Source: Eggerthellaceae bacterium
GTDB lineage: Bacteria > Actinomycetota > Coriobacteriia > Coriobacteriales > Eggerthellaceae
Length of the DNA stretch: 48,943 nt
Assembly: GCA_017459925.1 (NCBI GenBank)
Contig: JAFUCC010000039.1
Location: 1-48,943, forward strand
Direction: 5' to 3'
The number at the start of each line of letters is the position of its first letter. Positions within the stretch are counted from its first letter, which is position 1. Positions 1 to 10,798 of this stretch are shown one piece after another. The notes beneath the pieces are model-generated. The model was not told where the DNA came from and ran no database searches. It saw only the letters and a program-made list of their open reading frames with translations. Position numbers and translations under genes: made by a program.

Positions 1-298
<298 letters not shown>

Positions 299-430
299 CC
301 TATTCCAATCTCTGCATGTCGCGTGAGGCATGCGGTCGCTCCCGGTGGGACGCCATGCAGCCGCCAGGGTCGCGCGGGGAGACGCGGGGCCTTCGGCACC
401 TTGACAAGCGCAGATGCGCTTGCGCGGGGA

Positions 431-576
431 GCGCCCCGCGCGAGTGCGGCCATGGAGGCGGGGATCACCCGGTCCCATTCCGAACCCGGAAGTTAAGCCC
501 GCCCTCGCCGAGAGTACTGCAGCGCCAGGCTGCGGGAGGGTAGGTCGCCGCACTCGCGCGTGGCGCTTTCTTGTTT
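431..576 (+). other. Extended stem around 5S rRNA plus T-rich tail (processing stalk and probable operon terminator)
   Basis: Bases 431-444 (GCGCCCCGCGCGAG) pair with 553-566 (CTCGCGCGTGGCGC) with one mismatch, extending 5S helix I by about 10 bp. A T-rich run (TTTCTTGTTTCTT) follows at once. A long precursor stalk is expected for RNase processing of 5S, and the stem plus T run could also end the rRNA operon. The dual role is inference. Confidence 0.55.
441..557 (+). rRNA. 5S ribosomal RNA
   Basis: About 117 nt folding as a 5S rRNA. Helix I is formed by CGAGTGCGGC (441-450) with GCCGCACTCG (547-556). The conserved internal sequence TCCCATTCCGAACCCGGAAG is present at about 472-491, and the loop E/helix IV region follows. 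It lies 142 nt after the 23S end, as the last RNA of the operon. Confidence 0.95.
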
Positions 577-577
577 C

Positions 578-611
578 TTGAACTCCCAACCGCCCCTGGG
601 AACATGTTCAA
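578..611. repeat. Degenerate TTGAAC...CCCTGGG...GTTCAA hairpin element
   Basis: TTGAAC at 578 and GTTCAA ending at 611 flank CCCCTGGGAAC. This matches the core of the repeat family seen at 4127, 43922, 44036, 45507, 47453 and 48786, but with poorer internal symmetry. It is probably a decayed member. Confidence 0.4.
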
Positions 612-694
612 CTTCAATCTTCCAAAGACCTTCAAGTTTATGCATTTGAACCGTTTGTTGTCGCATGTGGACTGCGTAATCAGTGCGAGTCCCT

Positions 695-700
695 TATAAT
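695..700 (+). promoter_or_regulatory. Possible -10 box (TATAAT)
   Basis: A perfect TATAAT lies 47 nt before the start codon of the next gene, in a locally AT-richer stretch after the rRNA operon. No convincing -35 hexamer sits 17 nt upstream, so this is tentative. Confidence 0.35.
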
Positions 701-747
701 TTAGATGAAGTGACAACAAGCTGCATGCGATAAGAACGAGGGATTTC

Positions 748-1350
748 GTGAGCGATAGAAACGCAGACATCAAGGCAAGCGCCGAAGAGGCTATTTCTGA
801 CGAGAAAAAGCTTGCTGAAATCGTAGAAGAGCTTGCGGTGGGTTCTCGCCGCGAACGTCAGAACGCCGCATCGGCGTTGCATATTGTGGCAAAGGCCAAC
901 GCTGAAAGCCTGGTGCCGCATTGCGACAAGCTCATCGATGCCCTGAATCGCCCGGAGGCCCAGACGCGTTGGGAGGTGCTCGAGGCCCTTACGCTGATCG
1001 TGCCGCTTGATGCGCGCACGTGCGGAAAAGCTATCCCCGAGGCGGAAACCTCCCTGTTCGACGAGGAAAGCGGGCCGGTGCGCCTCGCCGCCATGCGCTT
1101 CCTCTGCAAGATCGGTGCCACGACCGCGAATCGCTCCGATAAGGTCTGGCCGCTCATCGACGAGGGCATTCAGTGCTATCACGGCGATTTGGAGTTCAAC
1201 GACATGCTCGTCGCGCTGGTGGATTTTTCGGCGGGCAAGCTGTCCGACGACGTGAAGAAGGCTTTCAAGGCGCGTATGGCGTTCGATGCCGCAAACGGCA
1301 AGGGCACGTTGCAGCGTCGCGCTCAGCAAATTGTCGATAACCTGGGTTAA
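748..1350 (+). CDS. HEAT-repeat-like helical protein of unknown function
   Basis: A 200-residue soluble protein starting with GTG, preceded by a GAGGG ribosome site 6-7 nt upstream. It is predicted all-helical. Repeated units of about 35-40 residues such as 'ENAASALHIV', 'TRWEVLEALTLIV' and 'PVRLAAMRFLCKIG' have the Leu/Ala pattern of HEAT/ARM solenoids, which usually act as protein-binding scaffolds. No catalytic motif or membrane segment is visible. It is flanked by a 5S rRNA and by a terminator before acnA, so it is probably a single-gene transcript. Its role cannot be inferred from context. Confidence 0.75.
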   Translation: MSDRNADIKASAEEAISDEKKLAEIVEELAVGSRRERQNAASALHIVAKANAESLVPHCDKLIDALNRPEAQTRWEVLEALTLIVPLDARTCGKAIPEAETSLFDEESGPVRLAAMRFLCKIGATTANRSDKVWPLIDEGIQCYHGDLEFNDMLVALVDFSAGKLSDDVKKAFKARMAFDAANGKGTLQRRAQQIVDNLG

Positions 1351-1382
1351 GCGAAGGTTAAGTCTTTTGTTCATACTATTGT

Positions 1383-1410
1383 AAAAGGGCGCATATCGCG
1401 CCCTTTTCTT
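1383..1410 (+). terminator. Rho-independent terminator after the HEAT-like gene
   Basis: AAAAGGGCGC-ATATC-GCGCCCTTTT forms a strong stem followed by CTT. It lies 33 nt past the stop codon and just before the acnA ribosome site. Confidence 0.85.
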
Positions 1411-1441
1411 ATAATGGAACGCACCGCGCGTTGAAAGGAAC

Positions 1442-4120
<2,679 letters not shown>

Positions 4121-4126
4121 CGCCAT

Positions 4127-4188
4127 TTGAACATCACCCCTGGGACGGTGTTCAAAAAAATGAACATCACCCCTGGGATGATGTTCAA
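4127..4188. repeat. Two tandem TTGAAC...GTTCAA hairpin repeats between acnA and icd
   Basis: Two adjacent imperfect palindromes (4127-4155 and about 4160-4188) share the core TGAACATCACCCCTGGGA and end in GTTCAA. They begin 6 nt after the acnA stop and end 10 nt before the icd ribosome site. They could stabilise or attenuate the transcript, but nothing in the sequence decides this. Confidence 0.85.
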
Positions 4189-4208
4189 GTTATTACACGG
4201 AGGAACGC

Positions 4209-5405
4209 ATGACCAAGATTGCTATGACGACGCCGCTTGTCGAGATGGACGGCGACGAGATGACGCGCATCATCTGGCAGCTCATCAAAGAGCGCCTGAT
4301 TTGCCCGCACGTCGACCTGAAGACCGAGTACTACGACCTGGGCCTCGCGCATCGCGATGAAACCGACGATGCCGTCACGGTGGAATCGGCCGAGGCGACC
4401 AAGCGTCTGGGCGTGGCCGTGAAGTGCGCCACCATCACGCCGAACGCCGCGCGCGTCGACGAGTACCACCTGAAGGAGATGTGGAAGAGCCCCAACGGCA
4501 CCATTCGCGCCATGCTCGACGGCACGGTGTTCCGCGCCCCCATTTTGGTGAAGGGCATCCAGCCGGTCGTGCGCAATTGGGAGGCGCCCATCACCATCGC
4601 GCGCCATGCATACGGCGACATTTACAAGAACGTCGAGATTCAGGTGCCGGGCGCGGGCAAGGTCGAGCTCGTGTACACGGGTGCCGACGGAACCGAGATC
4701 CGCGAGCTCGTGCACGAATACGATGGCCCGGGTGTGGCGCAGGGCGTGCACAACCTCGACACTAGCATTTCCAGTTTCGCGCGTAGCTGCTTCAAGTACG
4801 CGCTCGACACCAAGCAGGACCTGTGGTTTTCCGCGAAGGATACCATCTCGAAGAAATACGACCACCGCTTCAAAGACATCTTCGCCGAGATCTTCGAAGC
4901 GGAATTCGCCGACGCGTTCGCCGAAGCGGGCATCGAGTACTTCTACACGCTCATCGACGACGCCGTGGCGCGCGTGATGAAGGCGCGCGGCGGGTTCATC
5001 TGGGCTTGCAAGAACTATGATGGCGACGTCATGAGCGATATGATCTCGAGCGCTTTCGGCAGCCTGGCCATGATGACGAGCGTGCTCGTGTCGCCGTCGG
5101 GCGTGTACGAGTACGAGGCGGCGCACGGCACGGTGCAGCGCCACTACTACAAGCACCTGGCTGGTGAGGAGACGTCGACCAATTCGGTGGCGACCATTTT
5201 CGCGTGGTCGGGTGCTTTGCGCAAGCGCGGCGAGCTGGACAACCTGCCCGACCTGCAGGCGTTCGCCGACCGTTTGGAAAAGGCCACCATCGCCACCATC
5301 GAAGCCGGTGAGATGACCGGCGACCTCGCCCGCATTACGACCCTCGAAAACCCGAAGGTCCTCTCGACCGAGGCCTTCATCGACGCCATCGCCAGCAGGC
5401 TGTAA
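4209..5405 (+). CDS. icd: Isocitrate dehydrogenase, NADP-type (homodimeric, eukaryote-like subfamily)
   Basis: Oxidative decarboxylation of isocitrate to 2-oxoglutarate with reduction of NADP+, in the cytoplasm. The 398-residue chain aligns by eye with the type II IDH subfamily: '[21 protein letters not shown]' at the N terminus, '[17 protein letters not shown]' for isocitrate binding, '[24 protein letters not shown]' for metal binding, and '[11 protein letters not shown]' plus '[10 protein letters not shown]' in the coenzyme site. A good GGAGGA site (4199-4204) precedes the ATG. It follows acnA directly, consistent with a joint supply of 2-oxoglutarate. NADP preference is inferred from the subfamily, not measured. 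Confidence 0.95.
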   Translation: MTKIAMTTPLVEMDGDEMTRIIWQLIKERLICPHVDLKTEYYDLGLAHRDETDDAVTVESAEATKRLGVAVKCATITPNAARVDEYHLKEMWKSPNGTIRAMLDGTVFRAPILVKGIQPVVRNWEAPITIARHAYGDIYKNVEIQVPGAGKVELVYTGADGTEIRELVHEYDGPGVAQGVHNLDTSISSFARSCFKYALDTKQDLWFSAKDTISKKYDHRFKDIFAEIFEAEFADAFAEAGIEYFYTLIDDAVARVMKARGGFIWACKNYDGDVMSDMISSAFGSLAMMTSVLVSPSGVYEYEAAHGTVQRHYYKHLAGEETSTNSVATIFAWSGALRKRGELDNLPDLQAFADRLEKATIATIEAGEMTGDLARITTLENPKVLSTEAFIDAIASRL

Positions 5406-5462
5406 GGCGAAACAGTGTCGCGCTTCGCGCTCTCTAAGGATGCCGCGCAAGCGCGGCGGGCG

Positions 5463-5533
5463 GATGAGTACCAGGACGTTCCTGCTACTCATTTTCCGGA
5501 AAAATGAGTAGCAGGAACGTCCTGGTACTCATC
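5463..5533. repeat. 71-bp perfect inverted repeat, GATGAGT...ACTCATC family (33-bp arms)
   Basis: Arm 5463-5495 is the exact reverse complement of 5501-5533, with a 5-nt loop CCGGA. It lies 58 nt after the icd stop. The ends (GATGAGT / ACTCATC) and the inner 'GGAC...TCCT' layout resemble the element between rplJ and rplL (8548-8645), so this looks like a second dispersed palindrome family. Confidence 0.92.
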
Positions 5534-5564
5534 AACTGACAATGCGGTTCCAAGTAAACCGTAG

Positions 5565-5599
5565 GGGCGCAGACCTCTGCGCCCGTCGGCGAAGCCGAC
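5565..5599. other. Two adjacent perfect hairpins downstream of icd
   Basis: GGGCGCAGA-CC-TCTGCGCCC (9 bp) is followed directly by GTCGGC-GAA-GCCGAC (6 bp). There is no T run, so this is not a standard terminator. A TATAAT at 5603-5608 follows and may belong to the promoter of the next gene, although no good -35 is seen. Confidence 0.5.
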
Positions 5600-5644
5600 A
5601 TATATAATGAGTGCGAAGCACGACACACTTTTGGAAGGACGCAC

Positions 5645-7780
5645 ATGGCAAGCGGATTCGACAACCTGCTCGACGCCTTGAAGCAATCGGGCATGAACGT
5701 TGACAACATCGGCGGCTCCTCCGAAGACGACGCCGCCGAGGCAAGCTCCTCTTCCGAAGGCGCCAGCGCCGGCGGTTCCAGTTCTGGCTCAGGCCGCAGC
5801 TCACGCAGCCGCGGCGACATGCCCTTCGGCGGCGCCGGCTTCCCGTTCACCGCGTTCGGCGGTGGGCGCGGCAACGGCGGACGCGGAAGCGGTGGTGGCG
5901 ACGAACCGCCGACCGTCGAGTTCGCAAGCCAGCTCGGCGACCGCATGGCGTCGTGGAGCAAGCGCACCATCGTCGTCGCCATCATCGTGGCAATCATCAT
6001 CATCCTGGCGGCATACTGGTGGTTCCATCCGCCCATCAGCATCAACAGCGTCGACACGTGGATGTTCGTCACCATCTTCATCCTGTTGCCGTGCTTCCTG
6101 TTCTTCCGCGGGCGCTCGCGCCGCTACGAGACGGGCGACAGCAAGCTCGATCCGAGCCCCGGCAAGTCGAAGTCGTTCAAGGTGCTCTCGTTCGTGCCCG
6201 TCATCATTTTGGCGCTGGGCTTGATTGGCTGGGTTGCATCGCTCGACCTGTTCCCCGGCAACGCGAAAAAGTACGCCGAAGTGCTGCAGACCGACACCAT
6301 GACGTTTGCCGAGGACATCCAGGAAGTGAACTACTCGCAGATTCCGGTCATCGACCGCGACTCGGCGATTCTGCTGGGCAACCGCGAGATGGGCACCATC
6401 CCCGATTACGTCAGCCAGTTCGAAATCGACACGCTGTACAGCCAGATCAACTACCAGGGCGAACCCGTGCGCGTAAGCCCGCTCGGTTACGCCGACCTGT
6501 TCAAGTGGTTCACGAACCGCGGCGAGGGCATCCCCGCGTACGCGCTCGTGAACATGACCACGCAGGATGCGGAGATCGTGCGCCTGGGCGAGGGCAACGG
6601 CATGAAATACACCGCCTCAGAGCCGCTCGCGCGCAACATCGACCGTTACATCCAGCTGAAGTACCCGTTCTACATCTTCGACGAGAAGTCGTTCGAAATC
6701 GACGAAGAGGGCCAGCCGTGGTGGATCTGCCCCGTGCGCAAGTACACCATCGGCCTGTTCGGCGGCGAGACCATCGACCATGTGGTGCTGTGCAACGCGT
6801 CGACGGGCGAATGCGAGGAGCTGTCGCTCGACGAGGTGCCGCAGTGGGTCGACCGCGTGTATCCGGCCGAGCTGCTCATCCGCCAGTACAACTGGTCCGG
6901 GCGCTATCAGCAGGGTTGGTTCAACTCGTGGCTGGGCCAATCGGGCGTCGTGCAGACCACGCCGGGTTCGAACGGATCGCTTGGCTACAACTACATCGCC
7001 AAGGACGATGACGTGTGGGTGTACACCGGTGTCACCTCGGCGACGGCCGACAACTCCATCGTCGGGTTCGTGCTCGTCGACCAGCGCACGGCCGAGTCGC
7101 ATTACTACGCGGTTGCCGGCGCTACCGAGACATCGGCCATGGATTCCGCCGAGGGCCAGGTGCAGAACCTGCGCTACACTTCCACGTTCCCGCTGCTCAT
7201 CAACGTGTCGAACCAGCCGACGTACTTCATGGCGCTGAAAGACGCCGCCGGCCTGGTGAAGAAGTTCGCGATGATCGACATCCAGCGCTACCAAAACGTG
7301 GCGGTGGGCGACACGGTGCTCGAATGCCAGAAGAACTACGAGACGCTGCTGGCAACCAACGGCACCATCTCGACGGAGGACATCGGCACATCTGCGACGT
7401 TCGGCGAGGCCAACGGCACGATCCGCACGATGGCGCAGGCGGTCATCGAGGGCAACTCGCACTTCTACGTGACGCTTGAAGGCGACGACGCGATTTACGA
7501 CTTCGTGTTGCCCGGCGCGATTCAAATCGTGGGTTACACCATCGGCGACGAGATCGCCTTCACGTTCGTGGAAAACGAGCCGACCAACACGGTGAGCGAA
7601 ATCACCTCGACCACCGTGAAGCAGAAGGTGGAAGCAGCTGTCGAGGAGGAAACGGCGTCGAGTTCGGCGAGCTCGGCTGCCGCAAGCGCCTCTTCCAGCG
7701 TCGCCTCCGCGTCGAGCGCTTCCGCCGCAAGCGGCGATGAAGTGGAGAATACGTCGAGTTCTGCCGCGTCAACGTTCTAA
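5645..7780 (+). CDS. Large membrane-anchored protein of unknown function
   Basis: 711 residues. The N-terminal part is Ser/Gly-rich and disordered (about 24-90), preceded by a short amphipathic 'FDNLLDALKQSGMNV' segment. Three hydrophobic helices follow at about 108-128, 137-154 and 179-203. A large, mostly beta domain (about 205-650, rich in Asp, Tyr and Trp) is probably extracytoplasmic. The C terminus is a Ser/Ala-rich tail (about 665-711), possibly reaching into the cell wall. GGAAGG precedes the ATG. I recognise no enzymatic motif and no Pfam family with confidence. It stands alone between icd and rplJ. Confidence 0.7.
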   Translation: MASGFDNLLDALKQSGMNVDNIGGSSEDDAAEASSSSEGASAGGSSSGSGRSSRSRGDMPFGGAGFPFTAFGGGRGNGGRGSGGGDEPPTVEFASQLGDRMASWSKRTIVVAIIVAIIIILAAYWWFHPPISINSVDTWMFVTIFILLPCFLFFRGRSRRYETGDSKLDPSPGKSKSFKVLSFVPVIILALGLIGWVASLDLFPGNAKKYAEVLQTDTMTFAEDIQEVNYSQIPVIDRDSAILLGNREMGTIPDYVSQFEIDTLYSQINYQGEPVRVSPLGYADLFKWFTNRGEGIPAYALVNMTTQDAEIVRLGEGNGMKYTASEPLARNIDRYIQLKYPFYIFDEKSFEIDEEGQPWWICPVRKYTIGLFGGETIDHVVLCNASTGECEELSLDEVPQWVDRVYPAELLIRQYNWSGRYQQGWFNSWLGQSGVVQTTPGSNGSLGYNYIAKDDDVWVYTGVTSATADNSIVGFVLVDQRTAESHYYAVAGATETSAMDSAEGQVQNLRYTSTFPLLINVSNQPTYFMALKDAAGLVKKFAMIDIQRYQNVAVGDTVLECQKNYETLLATNGTISTEDIGTSATFGEANGTIRTMAQAVIEGNSHFYVTLEGDDAIYDFVLPGAIQIVGYTIGDEIAFTFVENEPTNTVSEITSTTVKQKVEAAVEEETASSSASSAAASASSSVASASSASAASGDEVENTSSSAASTF

Positions 7781-7827
7781 CGGGTACTATATTCAGGCTG
7801 CTTAACCGCAGCGTGAACTGCAAGCAG

Positions 7828-7948
7828 TTCCGCTACCGAAGACAGCTGGTGCCGCAAGGCTTAAACGGGAAACCGGCCCGCCGAGGTGGTTGCAAATGAT
7901 TGGCATGTGCGACCCCTGCTGTCTTTTGGCGCAGGGGTCGTTTCTTTT
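7828..7948 (+). promoter_or_regulatory. Ribosomal protein L10 leader with downstream attenuator
   Basis: The 5' UTR of rplJ holds the conserved L10-leader sequences CTACCGAAGACAGCTGGTG and CCGCCGAGGTGG, arranged as in the known L10/L12-binding leader. In that autoregulatory system excess L10-L12 binds its own mRNA leader. A terminator hairpin (7910-7948) follows it, so control is probably by premature termination. TACTAT at 7785-7790 could be a -10 box for this transcript. Confidence 0.85.
7910..7948 (+). terminator. Attenuator hairpin before rplJ
   Basis: CGACCCCTGC (7910-7919) pairs perfectly with GCAGGGGTCG (7931-7940), followed by TTTCTTTT. It sits between the L10 leader and the rplJ ribosome site, so it would act within the leader as a regulated terminator. 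Confidence 0.85.
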
Positions 7949-8007
7949 CAGGCTCGACCCGCTAAGGTGCGGAACACGAGTTTGAAAAGGAAGGAGGTGC
8001 CAAGCAT

Positions 8008-8526
8008 ATGCCCAATGCTCGTAATCTCGAGATGATGGAGAACATCAAGGCCGACCTCGCGGACGTCAACGCCGTGTGGGTTGTCGACGCCTGCGGTCTG
8101 ACCGTGAAGGAAGTCGAGGGCCTTCGTCGCTCCATCCGCGAAGCCGGCGCCATCATGAAGGTGTACAAGAACACCGTCATGCAGAAGGCCCTTGCCGAGC
8201 TCGACATGGTCAACATGGACGAAATCCTGGCTGGCCCGTCTGCGTTCGTGTTCTGCAGCGGCGACGTGGCTGCTGCCGCAAAGGCGGTTACCGAATTCGC
8301 GAAAGAGAACGAAAAGCTGGAAGTGAAGGGCGGCATGATGGACAACGCGTTCGTCACTGCCGAGGAAGTCAAGGCCATCGCGTCCCTGCCCTCCAAGGAA
8401 GTCCTTCTCGCCCAGATCGCCGGTGCTATCAACGGCGTCGCTCGCGGCCTGGCCGTTTCCATCAACGGCATCCCGAGCGGTTTGGCTCGTGCGATCCAGC
8501 AGGTCGCCGACCAGAAGGCTGCGTAA
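8008..8526 (+). CDS. rplJ: 50S ribosomal protein L10
   Basis: 172 residues, the usual length. It forms the base of the ribosomal stalk, binding 23S rRNA through its N-terminal domain and L7/L12 dimers through the C-terminal helix. Typical features are the N-terminal 'ADVNAVWVVDACGLTVKEVEGLRR', the 'KVYKNTVMQKAL' segment and an Ala-rich C terminus 'LARAIQQVADQKAA'. A strong GGAGGT site precedes the ATG. It is expressed from an L10-leader-controlled transcript with rplL, from which it is separated by an unusual palindromic repeat. Confidence 0.97.
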   Translation: MPNARNLEMMENIKADLADVNAVWVVDACGLTVKEVEGLRRSIREAGAIMKVYKNTVMQKALAELDMVNMDEILAGPSAFVFCSGDVAAAAKAVTEFAKENEKLEVKGGMMDNAFVTAEEVKAIASLPSKEVLLAQIAGAINGVARGLAVSINGIPSGLARAIQQVADQKAA

Positions 8527-8547
8527 ATGCAGCATGAGGAGTCGCAG

Positions 8548-8645
8548 GATGAGTCACAGGACTGTCCTCCGACTCATTAACGAAACGTATTTGACTGATG
8601 GACGCGTTCCATCAAATGAGTCGGAGGACAGTCCTGCGACTCATC
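8548..8645. repeat. 98-bp inverted repeat between rplJ and rplL (31-bp arms, one mismatch)
   Basis: Arm 8548-8578 matches the reverse complement of 8615-8645 except for one base. The 36-nt loop carries a small GGACGCGTTCC hairpin. It has the same GATGAGT...ACTCATC end signature as the element at 5463. A partial extra copy (GAGGAGTCGCAGGA) overlaps the left edge at 8537-8549. The right arm runs almost to the rplL ribosome site, so the folded RNA would sit just upstream of rplL. Confidence 0.9.
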
Positions 8646-8666
8646 GAAAAGAAAGGAAACAGCGAA

Positions 8667-9050
8667 ATGGCTGCTACCAAGGAAGAGATTATTGAGGCTT
8701 TGAAGGAAATGTCGCTGCTCGAGGCTTCCGAGCTCGTCAAGATGATCGAGGAAGAGTTCGGCGTGTCCGCCGCTGCTCCGGCCGCCGTGGCCGTTGCTGC
8801 CGCTCCGGGTGCTGACGGTGGCGCTGCTGCCGAGGAGAAGTCCGAGTTCGACGTCGTGCTCGAGGGCTTCGGCGACAACAAGATCGCCGTCATCAAGGCT
8901 GTCCGCGAGATCACCGGCCTGGGCCTGAAGGAGGCCAAGGAGGCTGTCGAGGGCGCTCCCAACACCATCCAGGAGGGCGTTGCCAAGGACAAGGCCGAGG
9001 AGATCAAGGCCAAGCTCGAGGAAGCCGGCGCTGCTGTTACCCTGAAGTAA
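8667..9050 (+). CDS. rplL: 50S ribosomal protein L7/L12
   Basis: 127 residues, the normal length. It is the multicopy stalk protein that recruits translation GTPases. It shows the N-terminal dimerisation domain '[23 protein letters not shown]', an Ala-rich hinge (about 35-55) and the conserved C-terminal domain '[38 protein letters not shown]'. The ATG at 8667, preceded by GAAAGGAAA, is the correct start. An upstream in-frame ATG at 8598 falls inside the repeat and would add residues foreign to L12. A terminator follows the stop, and then the prophage att site. Confidence 0.97.
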   Translation: MAATKEEIIEALKEMSLLEASELVKMIEEEFGVSAAAPAAVAVAAAPGADGGAAAEEKSEFDVVLEGFGDNKIAVIKAVREITGLGLKEAKEAVEGAPNTIQEGVAKDKAEEIKAKLEEAGAAVTLK

Positions 9051-9074
9051 CTCGGCATTTCTGATAGTTGCGAT

Positions 9075-9109
9075 AAAACCCCTGTTCAATAGCCTGGACA
9101 GGGGTTTTT
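9075..9109 (+). terminator. Rho-independent terminator of the rplJL operon
   Basis: AAAACCCCTGT (9075-9085) pairs with ACAGGGGTTTTT (9098-9109), ending in a T run, 24 nt after the rplL stop. The prophage integrated 10 nt further on, so insertion leaves the ribosomal operon and its terminator intact. Confidence 0.9.
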
Positions 9110-9119
9110 CATTTTCCCG

Positions 9120-9137
9120 TGTACAAGATTTGTACAA
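9120..9137. other. Left attachment site core (attL)
   Basis: TGTACAAGATTTGTACAA is repeated exactly at 43720-43737. Within it TGTACAA and TTGTACA are perfect 7-bp inverted arms around GAT, as expected for a tyrosine-recombinase core. It lies directly after the rplL terminator, at the point where - strand phage genes begin. Confidence 0.88.
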
Positions 9138-9157
9138 AAAATACCGCGAGGGATACC

Positions 9158-9190
9158 AAAAGGCCACCCAAGGAGGTGGCCTTTTCCCTT
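9158..9190. terminator. Bidirectional-looking terminator at the left phage end
   Basis: AAAAGGCCACC pairs with GGTGGCCTTTT around CAAGGA. It would end the - strand late transcript after 9207 and protect the host side. In the excised circle it would follow the integrase gene. Confidence 0.75.
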
Positions 9191-9206
9191 GATATGCGGA
9201 TGAACC

Positions 9207-9497
9207 CTACGGCATGCGGACGTACCAACTCGAATAGTCAACGTATTCCTTCGGCAGGTTCTCGATGACGTAGTAGACGCCATCGAAGTGGAAGCGGCAG
9301 ACTCCCGTGGTGCGCGCCTCCCAGACCTGCTGCGGTGTTTCCAGCACCGGGCGGTCTTTGGGCTTCGGGCAGAACGTCGCATCTTGCGGCGCAAGCGGCT
9401 CTGCGAACGCCACGACGGCCACCGCCACGGCGCCGCAGAAGTCGAGCAGCAGCAGCCCGAGCATCGCCGCCACGAACCAATCGCGACCGCCTAGCAT
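9207..9497 (-). CDS. Small phage membrane protein at the end of the lysis region
   Basis: 96 residues. ATG at 9497 is preceded by GGAGG with 7-nt spacing. One hydrophobic helix (about 8-32, 'FVAAMLGLLLLDFCGAVAVAVVAF') is followed by an exported-looking polar domain with two cysteines and many aromatics. A role in host lysis (spanin- or holin-like) would fit its position after the endolysin, but no family is recognised. Its start overlaps the 3' end of the tiny upstream frame. Confidence 0.6.
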   Translation of the reverse strand: MLGGRDWFVAAMLGLLLLDFCGAVAVAVVAFAEPLAPQDATFCPKPKDRPVLETPQQVWEARTTGVCRFHFDGVYYVIENLPKEYVDYSSWYVRMP

Positions 9498-9583
9498 CCC
9501 AATGCCTCCACCGCGTAGATCAGGCCGGCAGCGGCGAGCACGCTGGACGCGTAGACCGCCAAAATCGAGAGGTTGTACTTCAT
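9491..9583 (-). CDS. Possible 30-residue single-helix membrane peptide
   Basis: A 30-codon frame from ATG 9583 with AGGGGG upstream. It is almost entirely one hydrophobic helix (NLSILAVYASSVLAAAGLIY). Its stop overlaps the start of the next gene by 7 nt, which suggests translational coupling. It lies 12 nt after the endolysin stop. Short length makes this tentative. Confidence 0.45.
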   Translation of the reverse strand: MKYNLSILAVYASSVLAAAGLIYAVEALGC

Positions 9584-9594
9584 GGCGCCGCCCC

Positions 9595-10530
9595 CTAGCT
9601 GTACACGTTATAACGGGGCTGCACGCCGCTCTCGCGCCAAATGCGCAAGAGGTCGTGCTGCACGCCGCTCTCGCCAGCGAAATCGTCACTCGTGCCGCCG
9701 AGATCCTTTGTGCCTTGCATGACGTCATGCCATGTGCCGTTAAGCGCGCGCATCTGATACTTGACGGTCGGGTCGAAGATGCGGAGGCGGTCGATGGGCT
9801 GATCGTCGCCAGCGTAGCCGTTCTCGCCGGCTGCCAGGTCGTAGTGGTTGACCTTTGGCCAGAAATCGCCATGTTCGATGTCAGATACCTGGTATTCGCC
9901 AACGCCCTCGATGGCTATGTTGCGTATCGGTTTGCCCGGCACGCCGGCGAAATCGTCTCCGCTATCGGTCGTGTCTACGAGGCCGATCATATCGCCCTGC
10001 CAGTCCGCACCGCCCTGGGCTGCCGGTTGGGCCTGCGGCGCGCTCGATTGGTGGTTGGAGCTCGTACCGGGCGCGGCCGAATCGTCGCGATCTGGCGGTA
10101 TGAGCACCCAATCCCAAGATCCCCAGTTCGGCGCAACGCTGATCTCGTTGCCGGTCTGGTCACCGGGCGCGCCGTCGATATCGCCCGTCTCGGCGATGTG
10201 TGCGCCTACGTTGTTGCCGTTGCCCACGTACATTTCCGTGTGCTGCCGGTTGCCGTTGTGGGCAAGCAGGATATCTCCGGGCGTGCAATCCCAGATGTTG
10301 CCGTCCCACGGAACCGCCGCGAAGCCCGCCGCCTTGAAGTCCGCGAGCATCGTGCCGGTGTAGCCCGATTGCGGAACGTCGTATCCCGCCTGGTTCGCAG
10401 CCCAGTACATCAGGGACGAGCAGTCGAAGTCCGTTCCCTGATACGGCCAGCGCCTATATTGCGAGTATCCGTGCGAATCGTCTCTCGCCACGCCGACCGC
10501 GAGCTCGACCATCTTTTCCCTACGCCCCAT
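9595..10530 (-). CDS. Phage endolysin, NlpC/P60-like peptidoglycan amidase
   Basis: A 311-residue lysis enzyme. The N-terminal domain (about 1-135) resembles the phage Amidase_5/CHAP-like cysteine peptidases: catalytic Cys37 in 'TDFDCSSLMYWA', 'TPGDILLAHNGNRQHTEMYVG' with His97, and 'GAHIAET'. A Ser/Gln/Pro linker (about 150-170) leads to a C-terminal region with two repeat-like segments ('GDDFAGVPGKPI' and 'SDDFAGESGVQHD') that probably binds the cell wall. ATG 10530 is chosen; GTG 10539 is an alternative. Its start overlaps the end of the preceding holin-like gene. Confidence 0.85.
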   Translation of the reverse strand: MGRREKMVELAVGVARDDSHGYSQYRRWPYQGTDFDCSSLMYWAANQAGYDVPQSGYTGTMLADFKAAGFAAVPWDGNIWDCTPGDILLAHNGNRQHTEMYVGNGNNVGAHIAETGDIDGAPGDQTGNEISVAPNWGSWDWVLIPPDRDDSAAPGTSSNHQSSAPQAQPAAQGGADWQGDMIGLVDTTDSGDDFAGVPGKPIRNIAIEGVGEYQVSDIEHGDFWPKVNHYDLAAGENGYAGDDQPIDRLRIFDPTVKYQMRALNGTWHDVMQGTKDLGGTSDDFAGESGVQHDLLRIWRESGVQPRYNVYS

Positions 10531-10798
10531 GCTGCTCACCGTCTTTCTTGGGCGCCAGCGCGCTCTCCACCACCTTGGCGCTTTGCGATGTGGCGGTCAC
10601 GCTCGTGGTGCTGATGGTCTGCGTGCTCTTTGCCGCCTGACCGTCAACGTAGGCCTCGCTGGCCGCGTAGATGCCTGCCGAGAGCGCCATGCCGACGGCG
10701 CACGCCTCGGGCGGAAACACGCCCGCCACGCCCGTGAAGAACGCCGCGAGGAACGCCGCCGCGCTTATTAGGAACTTCCTACTCAGAAACTTCTCCAT
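10520..10798 (-). CDS. Holin-like small membrane protein
   Basis: 92 residues from ATG 10798, with AGGAGG about 8 nt upstream. A basic N terminus (MEKFLSRKF) is followed by two hydrophobic helices (about 8-26 and 30-48). The C-terminal half is polar and Ser/Thr/Lys-rich. This layout and its position immediately before the endolysin suggest a holin. No specific family is claimed. Confidence 0.6.
   Translation of the reverse strand: MEKFLSRKFLISAAAFLAAFFTGVAGVFPPEACAVGMALSAGIYAASEAYVDGQAAKSTQTISTTSVTATSQSAKVVESALAPKKDGEQHGA

Noticed and set aside
4127..4188. A short gene starting MNITPG in the acnA-icd gap (and similar at 45511 and 47453)
   Set aside because: These frames are read-throughs of the TTGAAC-type hairpin repeats. 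They have the same peptide in unrelated places and no conserved start signal.
8598..8666. An N-terminally extended L7/L12 starting at ATG 8598
   Set aside because: The extension is encoded by the inverted repeat, lacks a ribosome site and is absent from the L12 family; ATG 8667 fits length and spacing.
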